A stretch of 17,468 bases of DNA from NCBI GenBank assembly GCA_002440265.1, contig DJSG01000076.1:12931-30398 (forward strand), written 5' to 3'. A program made the translations under genes and the position numbers. Source of the DNA: Bacteroidales bacterium UBA6340. GTDB lineage: Bacteria > Bacteroidota > Bacteroidia > Bacteroidales > Paludibacteraceae. This document shows positions 1-4,471 of this stretch, in pieces (position 1 is the first letter of the stretch; every line of letters begins with the position of its first letter). Below the pieces are notes generated by a model that was not told where the DNA came from, ran no database searches, and saw only the letters and a program-made list of their open reading frames with translations.

Positions 1-403
1 CGTCCGTCCCCTCGCAGATATAGACCTGCAGCGTGTAGTCGAGAATACGGTTCTTCTGCGTGTCGGTCATGTTCTCGAACCCGAGCAGGTTGCCGTCGAA
101 AGTCATCATATACTCGCCCGCAATGAACGAGCATATCGAGATAGTCCGCTGCTGCCCGTCCAGCAACTCATATTGGTCGTCGCCGATACGCACCCAGTAC
201 ATCACGTTGAGCGGGAAGCCGTGCCACAGCGTGTCCATCACGGCATTGCGTTTCTTGTCGTCATACACGAACTCCCGCTGGTACTTCGGACGTATATTCA
301 GCCGACCGCCATAACCGGTGATGCCCTCTTCGCTCACCGACAAGTCCTCGTAACTGGCACACAGTTCCCGCACCGTAATCGGCACCAAATCAATCTTCAT
401 CAT
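1..403 (-). CDS. DUF262 (GmrSD N-terminal/ParB-like) protein, 3' end beyond window
   Basis: The minus strand is open from an ATG at 403-401 to the window edge, giving the first 134 residues of a longer protein. Visible family signatures are YQREFVYDD (residues 41-49) and ELLDGQQRTISI (79-90). The DGQQR core (82-86) is the hallmark of the DUF262/GmrS ParB-like nucleotide-hydrolysing fold. Known relatives include the GmrSD type IV restriction enzyme, BrxU and SspE, which usually carry a C-terminal HNH (DUF1524) nuclease; that part is not visible here. Two ATG codons stand in tandem (403-401 and 400-398); I take the first. GC is about 57% at its start, like the housekeeping genes in the window. 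It lies 415 bp downstream of, and on the same strand as, an EcoRI-family methylase, so a role in restriction or phage defence is inferred from family and context. The start is preceded by an AT-rich heptamer array rather than a Shine-Dalgarno site. Confidence 0.85.
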   Translation of the reverse strand, partial: MMKIDLVPITVRELCASYEDLSVSEEGITGYGGRLNIRPKYQREFVYDDKKRNAVMDTLWHGFPLNVMYWVRIGDDQYELLDGQQRTISICSFIAGEYMMTFDGNLLGFENMTDTQKNRILDYTLQVYICEGTD

Positions 404-407
404 ATTC

Positions 408-569
408 CGTTAAGTTATTTGTTTCTATTCTCCGTTAATTGTCCGTATAATTGCCCGTTAATGCTCTCGCCGGGGACGTGGGTGCCCCGCCCGCGGTTAT
501 GTCTCCATTAATGCCCATTAAAGGTCCATTAAAAAGTTCTCCGTTAATGCCCATTAATTTATCGTTAAT
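408..569 (-). repeat. TTAAYGG heptamer array before the DUF262 start
   Basis: On the plus strand the heptamer CCRTTAA occurs at 408, 432, 455, 505, 515, 526, 541 and 551, with degenerate copies at 443 (CCGTATA) and 562 (CGTTAA). Successive copies within clusters are 10-12 bp apart, close to one helical turn. On the coding strand they read TTAAYGG, ending 5 bases before the DUF262 ATG. The longer phrase TTAATGGGCATTAACGGAG occurs in whole or part. This could be a DNA-bending or protein-binding array, or simple repeat expansion. Together with the hairpin at 592-634 it fills the 415-bp gap 404-818, where I find no credible gene. Confidence 0.7.
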
Positions 570-591
570 GCTTTTGTCTTCTCCCATCACT

Positions 592-634
592 CGGGCAATG
601 ATATTGTGTGCGCAGCACGCAATATCATTGCCCG
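592..634. repeat. 43-nt near-perfect hairpin between methylase and DUF262 genes
   Basis: Bases 592-606 and 620-634 are perfect 15-bp inverted repeats (CGGGCAATGATATTG and its complement). The stem continues through 607-611/615-619 with one G-T pair, leaving a 3-base loop at 612-614: 20 pairs in all. No T-run follows on either strand, so a classic rho-independent terminator is not shown. In the minus-strand direction it lies 185 bp after the methylase stop and upstream of the heptamer array. It could be a terminator/attenuator, an RNase processing site or a palindromic protein target. Confidence 0.75.
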
Positions 635-818
635 CCGATGTCCTTTCCCTTGTTCTTTCACTGCGGATAGCCATTTCCGAAAAAGTGCTTTTTGTTAAGA
701 TTCTTCTCCCTTTCATCTCCGTGAAAAAGTCGCTTCAATCAGCATAGGATGCGCATAGGATAGGCTACCCTTGCGCAACCCATAAAAAGTGTCAAATTTT
801 AAGATTGGCATGCATCGT

Positions 819-1958
819 TTACTGCTTCCGCTTGATAAGAATACGGGCATAGACTTTGGTAACTCGGTAATTATCTGCTGTTAGATACTTCCCTTTATTG
901 TCTCGGATATATAACAGAAAATCCCGTTTATCAGAAGATGGCAGTCCTGTTGCTGCGTCTCTAAACTTCTCATATTTTTTTGTGGGAGTAAAGTTATCTT
1001 CACCAATGCCAAGTGTTATTATCTCAAACTGCTCCGGGTTATACTTGTCCAAAAACGTAATCGGCACACCCATAACGCCCTCGTAATCGCACGGAATATC
1101 TGATACTTTATCCACATTTATTGCATCATAGTTATCATAGTCGGGATATTCCTCTGGAGTATAATGTTTGTACAACACTATGTCTTCGTGCCGCTTGATA
1201 ATATCAACATTCGTGTACCACGCAATAGCGGGTGTTTTTACATAGTTATCATCGGGATTAAATCCTTTAGCACGTACATATTTTCTGTTGGATTCCAACA
1301 AGTTCGGATATGTAGTACGGAATATCATAGATAAATTAAAGCCATAGCCTATCCACATTTTATTTGCCTTTATCAAAGCAAAAATCTCCTTATAGGTTAC
1401 GGCATTCATATTGCCGAGTATGATAAATTTCTTATCGTATTTTACCAACTGTGCCACATACTCCCGAAACAGCGAGAACGGTGGGTTGGTTACCACAATA
1501 TCTGCCTGTTTGAGTAGTTCCACGCACTCGGGGCTACGGAAATCGCCATTGCCTTGCAGAATAGAAATTACGTTCTTGTCATTCTGCATAAGGTACTGAA
1601 TATCTGCGAGGTTGATTGCCCCGTCGCCGTTGGTGTCCGTTACCTCGGTAATCTCCACTTTGTAGGCGACTTTCTTCGGGTCGTCCACGGTGGTACCGAA
1701 GTCGAGCAGCAGTTCATTGCCCGATACGGGCGAACCGTTGTAGCAGGTGGCAATCAGTTTCTTGAGCCCCAATGCATTGAAATTGAGGGCAAAGTATTTG
1801 AAGAAGTTGCTTTCGTACGGGTCGTCGCAGTTGCAGAATACGACCTTGTCTTTGAAATAAGGTTTGTAGTATTTGAGTTCTTTGGCGATGTCGTCCAATT
1901 GGGTGTAGAACTCGTCCTTCTTTGCATCTTTGGCTTGTGCCAAGTCTTTCCGTGCCAT
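819..1958 (-). CDS. EcoRI-family adenine-specific DNA methyltransferase
   Basis: The protein has 379 residues. It would transfer a methyl group from S-adenosylmethionine to adenine in DNA. Signatures include FCNCDDPYESNFFKYF (41-56), typical of EcoRI-type methylases, and VVTNPPFSLFREY (155-167), whose NPPF at 158-161 is catalytic motif IV. The C-terminal KVYARILIKRK also fits the family. Residues 108-119 (DTNGDGAINLAD) look like an EF-hand/dockerin calcium loop; I recall similar stretches in relatives but cannot confirm. The ATG (1958-1956) immediately follows a 10-bp inverted repeat. GC is about 28-38% in sampled blocks from 841 to 1440, but 45-60% from 1441 to 1920; the switch is near residue 171, just after NPPF, suggesting the C-terminal half was exchanged. 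The next gene on this strand is the DUF262 protein. No cognate EcoRI-like endonuclease is visible. Confidence 0.9.
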   Translation of the reverse strand: MARKDLAQAKDAKKDEFYTQLDDIAKELKYYKPYFKDKVVFCNCDDPYESNFFKYFALNFNALGLKKLIATCYNGSPVSGNELLLDFGTTVDDPKKVAYKVEITEVTDTNGDGAINLADIQYLMQNDKNVISILQGNGDFRSPECVELLKQADIVVTNPPFSLFREYVAQLVKYDKKFIILGNMNAVTYKEIFALIKANKMWIGYGFNLSMIFRTTYPNLLESNRKYVRAKGFNPDDNYVKTPAIAWYTNVDIIKRHEDIVLYKHYTPEEYPDYDNYDAINVDKVSDIPCDYEGVMGVPITFLDKYNPEQFEIITLGIGEDNFTPTKKYEKFRDAATGLPSSDKRDFLLYIRDNKGKYLTADNYRVTKVYARILIKRKQ

Positions 1959-1990
1959 AGATTGATAGATTTATGCAATGCTATCAATCT
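1959..1990 (-). promoter_or_regulatory. 10-bp inverted repeat touching the methylase start codon
   Basis: AGATTGATAG (1959-1968) and CTATCAATCT (1981-1990) are perfect inverted repeats separated by 12 bases. The proximal arm is directly adjacent to the methylase ATG at 1958-1956. In the mRNA this could fold into a hairpin that blocks ribosome entry; in DNA it could be an operator, perhaps for self-regulation by the methylase. No Shine-Dalgarno motif is visible between the repeat and the start. Confidence 0.6.
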
Positions 1991-2036
1991 CGACTAATGG
2001 AAATAGGTTACAAAGAAAAAAAAGTGCAAACTTTCT

Positions 2037-2209
2037 TTTCGCACTCATAGGAAAGTCCTGGTAGAAAACCCTACAACCACAAGAAAGTTCACACGGATAG
2101 CGTGAATTACGTGGTTGTAGGAAGCCTGCAAGACTCCTATTAGTAGCGATTGCACTATTTCTTTCAGAGAAAAATAGTTTTACCAGGACTTTTTTCTTCG
2201 AGTGCGAAA
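2037..2209. repeat. Nested inverted-repeat element in the methylase leader (MITE-like or structured RNA)
   Basis: The ends TTTCGCACTC (2037-2046) and GAGTGCGAAA (2200-2209) pair perfectly over 10 bp. A second block pairs over 12 bp (2052-2063 with 2181-2192, containing AGTCCTGGTA). Inside are two further hairpins. CCTACAACCAC (2070-2080) pairs with GTGGTTGTAGG (2111-2121), with an inner TTCAC/GTGAA stem. ACTATTT (2154-2160) pairs with AAATAGT (2172-2178). The whole could fold as a three-way junction on either strand. No ORF of note, no transposase and no clear target duplication are visible. It lies between the minus-strand promoter at 2350-2381 and the methylase start, so it is probably transcribed in the methylase leader. 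Confidence 0.65.
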
Positions 2210-2306
2210 TAATAGCCAATGCTGTTAAAATATATGTCGTTGCATCGCCTGCCGATGCCGGTTTACATAAGCAGTTTATTTGTTTTAGTTGTTATTGTTT
2301 ATTGGT

Positions 2307-2334
2307 TGTATCAAGTTGTATCATACTGATACAA
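2307..2334. promoter_or_regulatory. Operator-like TGTATCA triplet
   Basis: TGTATCA occurs at 2307-2313 and 2317-2323 in the same orientation and at 2327-2333 inverted, each 10 bp from the next. The last two form an 8-bp-arm palindrome (TTGTATCA, 3-bp spacer, TGATACAA; 2316-2334). The array lies about 10-35 bp downstream of the predicted start point of the minus-strand promoter at 2350-2381, a position that suits a repressor. No matching regulator gene is in the window. Confidence 0.55.
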
Positions 2335-2349
2335 TACCTTTTACGCCTG

Positions 2350-2381
2350 CAAAGGTACTGCTTTTTCTGCACCTGTGCAAA
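2350..2381 (-). promoter_or_regulatory. Bacteroidota-type promoter reading toward the methylase
   Basis: On the minus strand TTTG (2381-2378) is followed after 20 bp by TACCTTTG (2357-2350), matching the Bacteroidota -33 TTTG / -7 TAnnTTTG consensus. The predicted start is near 2343. This gives a methylase leader of about 385 nt that would contain the TGTATCA array, the nested-repeat element and the start-site inverted repeat. Confidence 0.6.
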
Positions 2382-2461
2382 TAGAAGAAGAATCTCGTGT
2401 GGCAATCGCATGGATAATGATTTGCAAGCGAACCGGGCAAAATACCTGTCCAGAGGCATTA

Positions 2462-2479
2462 TTGGTAATACTTTACCAA
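2462..2479. promoter_or_regulatory. TTGGTAA palindrome upstream of a plus-strand -7 box
   Basis: TTGGTAA (2462-2468) and TTACCAA (2473-2479) are perfect 7-bp arms with a 4-bp spacer. The palindrome ends 20 bp before the TATCTTTG box at 2500, overlapping where a -33 element would lie. It therefore looks like a transcription-factor site for the plus-strand transcript. Confidence 0.4.
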
Positions 2480-2499
2480 CAAAAAGAGCAGAAATGTAG

Positions 2500-2507
2500 T
2501 ATCTTTG
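2500..2507 (+). promoter_or_regulatory. Candidate -7 box (TATCTTTG)
   Basis: The box matches TAnnTTTG and shares TGTAGTATCTTTGC with the pta promoter. No good -33 TTG is visible at 19-22 bp; the TTGGTAA palindrome occupies the region, so transcription here may need an activator. The next plus-strand gene is the cupin, about 310 bp away. I see no gene in 2508-2818, only the second candidate promoter at 2670-2700 and a copy of the dispersed TTAATRG repeat. Confidence 0.4.
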
Positions 2508-2669
2508 CAGCGTGATTCTGAGAGACTTCCCCACCCCCTCCAGAGGAAGGGCTCAATAATATGTATCACCTGATAAAGTACATCTTTTTCGCATTTTTTT
2601 GCGGAGGGTAACAGGCTGATAGTCTGCAATGGTTACACAGAAGTAACTAACTGATAATTATGTGCGTTC

Positions 2670-2700
2670 TTGTGCGGTATAGGAGAAAGCAGTAATTTAG
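2670..2700 (+). promoter_or_regulatory. Candidate promoter for the cupin gene
   Basis: TTG (2670-2672), a 20-bp spacer and TAATTTAG (2693-2700) match the Bacteroidota promoter with one mismatch in the -7 box. The cupin ATG is about 120 bp downstream. Confidence 0.4.
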
Positions 2701-2714
2701 CAACGCGAAAAAGA

Positions 2715-2747
2715 AGTAATAGTTAATGGTTAATAGTTAATATGCAG
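2715..2747 (+). repeat. Dispersed TTAATRG repeat, copy A
   Basis: The 33-bp AT-rich sequence contains GTTAATGGTTAATAG and ends in TTAATATGCAG. It closely matches copies at 6267-6299 (plus) and 17372-17406 (minus). All three lie between genes. Confidence 0.55.
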
Positions 2748-2818
2748 AGTATGGCATTTAGGAGACAATAATTATAAACCGATAGACAATAATTACAAAC
2801 CAATAAAATTATAAGACA

Positions 2819-3268
2819 ATGAAAGAGATTCAAACCATTGCAACGGCACAGAACTTCAGTGCCATCAACGTCGGGAAGTTGGACCAACTGAGTGAGTATG
2901 AACTGCACCTCGGACCCAACGTGGTTATCCCCGGCAAAGTATTCGGCGGAGCCGCATTGCACGCTACAGGCGGCGACTTCTCGTTCCAAGTGTTCCCTGC
3001 TGGCGCGGAGACGGGTTTCCTGCACACGCACAAGAACCATGAGGAGTTGTATTTCTTCCTGAGCGGCAAGGGCGAGTTTCAGGTGGACGGGCAGGTGTTT
3101 CCCATTGAGGAGGGCAGCGTGGTGCGTGTGGCTCCCGCAGGCAAACGGTCGGTGCGCAACAACGGGACGGAACCGCTGGTGATGCTGTGCGTGCAGTACC
3201 GCGGCAACACGTTCACGGCGGACGATGCCGCAGATGCGGACATACTGAATGAGCCGGTGAAGTGGTGA
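2819..3268 (+). CDS. Small single-domain cupin protein
   Basis: The protein has 149 residues, is cytosolic and has no signal peptide. It forms one cupin beta-barrel. Cupin motif 1 is clear: H69-T-H71, then E76 and G83 (HTHKNHEELYFFLSGKG), giving three of the usual four metal ligands. Cupin motif 2 is present as PAG (106-108), but the expected histidine three residues later is Ser111, so metal binding may be altered or absent. Such proteins include sugar isomerases, dioxygenases and sensors; the substrate cannot be read from sequence. An HxlR-type regulator follows 60 bp downstream on the same strand, a common pairing for stress or redox-responsive enzymes (inference). The ATG follows an A-rich stretch without a strong Shine-Dalgarno site. 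Confidence 0.85.
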   Translation: MKEIQTIATAQNFSAINVGKLDQLSEYELHLGPNVVIPGKVFGGAALHATGGDFSFQVFPAGAETGFLHTHKNHEELYFFLSGKGEFQVDGQVFPIEEGSVVRVAPAGKRSVRNNGTEPLVMLCVQYRGNTFTADDAADADILNEPVKW

Positions 3269-3291
3269 TTTTGGCATAGTTATTGTGCGAA

Positions 3292-3323
3292 AACAGGCAG
3301 GCGGGCGTTTCCGTCTGCCTGTT
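3292..3323 (+). terminator. Hairpin between cupin and HxlR genes
   Basis: AACAGGCAG (3292-3300) pairs with CTGCCTGTT (3315-3323), with an inner CGG/CCG. It lies 23 bp after the cupin stop and ends 5 bp before the HxlR start. There is no T-run, so it may be a weak terminator or a stem affecting HxlR translation. Confidence 0.5.
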
Positions 3324-3328
3324 AATTG

Positions 3329-3709
3329 ATGGAAGATATGCTACATAATGAAGAGACACGGGATGTGCTGTTCCCCGACTGCCCGATACGCAATGTGCTG
3401 TCGCGGGTAGGTGACAAGTGGTCGCTGCTGGTACTGCATACGTTGGAGCAAAGTGCTGAGCCTGTGCGGTTTAACGCCTTGCAGCGTGCGTTGCCCGACA
3501 TCTCGCAGAAGGTGCTGACCACCACGCTGCGCACGTTGGAGGAGGACGGCTTTGTGGTGCGGACGGTGTATGCCGAGGTGCCGCCGCGTGTGGACTATCG
3601 GCTCACAGGGCGTGCGCAGTCGTTTATGCAAGCCTGTACGCCGATGATACAATGGGCAGTGGCGAACTTGGAGGACATCGTAGCCGACCGCAAACGCAAG
3701 AAGAGATGA
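3329..3709 (+). CDS. HxlR-family winged-helix transcriptional regulator
   Basis: The protein has 126 residues. It begins with the family signature DCPIRNVLSRVGDKWSLLVL (17-36) and continues through a winged-helix DNA-binding domain. This includes the recognition-helix region (ISQKVLTTTLRTLEEDG, 58-74) and the wing around VPPRVDYRLTGRAQ. Cys18 sits where many HxlR/DUF24 regulators carry their redox-sensing cysteine; a second one is Cys103. A TTG at 3326 also opens the frame, but the ATG at 3329 is preferred; ATG 3338 is also possible. The stop overlaps the acetyltransferase start by 4 bp (ATGA at 3706-3709), so the two are translationally coupled. The cupin gene upstream is a plausible target. 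The signal it senses is unknown. Confidence 0.9.
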   Translation: MEDMLHNEETRDVLFPDCPIRNVLSRVGDKWSLLVLHTLEQSAEPVRFNALQRALPDISQKVLTTTLRTLEEDGFVVRTVYAEVPPRVDYRLTGRAQSFMQACTPMIQWAVANLEDIVADRKRKKR

Positions 3710-4236
3710 TACAAGAGATTGATATACAGAGCGAAAAGGATAGGATGTACAGTGATTTCAAGGCGTTGTATAGTAGCAGTTTCCCCATCTTTGAGCAGCG
3801 CACGGAAGAACAACAGGCGTGGGCTTTTGAGCAGGCGGAGTACCACCTTGCGGGCTATACGGACAAGGGGAGATGGATAGGTTTTATCTCGTATTGGGAG
3901 TTTGACACCTATATCTATGTCGAGCATTTTGCCATTGATGCCGCCCTGCGCGGGCAAGGTTACGGGAGCCGGGTGCTGCGGATGTTTGTGGAGCAGAAAG
4001 GCAAGACCGTGCTCCTTGAGATAGACCCGATAGTGGACGAGGTGTCGGCGGCGCGGCTGCGGTTTTACACGCATTGCGGGTTCCGCATGAACCCGTACAC
4101 GCACCGCCACCCCGCATACAGAGAGGGCTATCAGCCGCACCCGCTGGTGGTGCTGACAGCCCCCGATGCTATCTCCGAAGAGGCGTATATGCGTTTCTAT
4201 CACGACCTGTGCGGGAGGGTGATGGGACAGCATTGA
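3706..4236 (+). CDS. GNAT-family N-acetyltransferase
   Basis: The protein has 176 residues. GNAT enzymes transfer an acetyl group from acetyl-CoA to an amine. The acetyl-CoA motif A is HFAIDAALRGQGYGSRVL (74-91), with RGQGYGS as the pyrophosphate-binding loop. LLEIDPIVD (103-111) and the RLRFYTHCGFRMNP region (118-130) are the usual motif B and following strand. The frame is open further upstream, to 3652, but the ATG at 3706 overlaps the HxlR stop and gives a normal family length, so I use it. The acceptor substrate cannot be predicted. It is expressed with the HxlR gene. Confidence 0.88.
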   Translation: MIQEIDIQSEKDRMYSDFKALYSSSFPIFEQRTEEQQAWAFEQAEYHLAGYTDKGRWIGFISYWEFDTYIYVEHFAIDAALRGQGYGSRVLRMFVEQKGKTVLLEIDPIVDEVSAARLRFYTHCGFRMNPYTHRHPAYREGYQPHPLVVLTAPDAISEEAYMRFYHDLCGRVMGQH

Positions 4237-4240
4237 AAAA

Positions 4241-4273
4241 GAGACTGCCTGACGATGTCCGCCAGACAGTCTC
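4241..4273. terminator. Terminator-like hairpin after the acetyltransferase
   Basis: GAGACTG (4241-4247) pairs with CAGTCTC (4267-4273), with an inner CTG/CAG. It lies 5 bp after the acetyltransferase stop and 11 bp from the 3' end of the opposing tRNA, so it may serve both converging transcripts. Confidence 0.6.
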
Positions 4274-4283
4274 CTTGTGATTG

Positions 4284-4358
4284 TGGTTCTGCTTGGGCTT
4301 GAACCAAGGACCCCCTGATTATGAGTCAGGTGCTACTAACCAACTGAGCTACAGAACC
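4284..4358 (-). tRNA. tRNA-Met (anticodon CAU)
   Basis: The minus strand gives a complete cloverleaf. The acceptor stem is GGTTCTG/CAGAACC, with discriminator A at 4284. The D-loop begins GCTCAGTTGGTTAG. The anticodon arm is CCTGA-CTCATAA-TCAGG and the T-arm contains GGTTCAAGCC. The anticodon is CAU. CCA is not encoded. An elongator Met tRNA is most likely, because the body resembles other bacterial elongator tRNA-Met. A lysidine-modified tRNA-Ile2, which has the same genomic anticodon, cannot be excluded by eye. Confidence 0.92.
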
Positions 4359-4471
4359 TACTTGTTTGCCATGTATCTGCAATATGTCCACTATCATCAG
4401 CCAACATATCCGTTGCACATTAGCATAAGAGAATACTACAAAAATTATGCCAATCTATGTGAGAAGTGCAA

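Noticed and set aside
435..716. Minus-strand 93-residue frame with a repeated LMGING motif between the methylase and DUF262 genes
   Set aside because: The peptide repeats are translation of the TTAAYGG DNA array and the frame crosses the 43-nt hairpin. It has no recognisable domain or ribosome site.
2037..2209. Integron attC site or 6S RNA as explanations for the nested repeats
   Set aside because: No GTTRRRY core sites or integrase are seen, and the fold is a three-way junction rather than a 6S-like rod.
2292..2534. Small frames on both strands between the methylase and cupin genes (about 65-80 residues)
   Set aside because: They overlap each other and the promoter and operator motifs, show no family features and have atypical Cys/Arg-rich composition.
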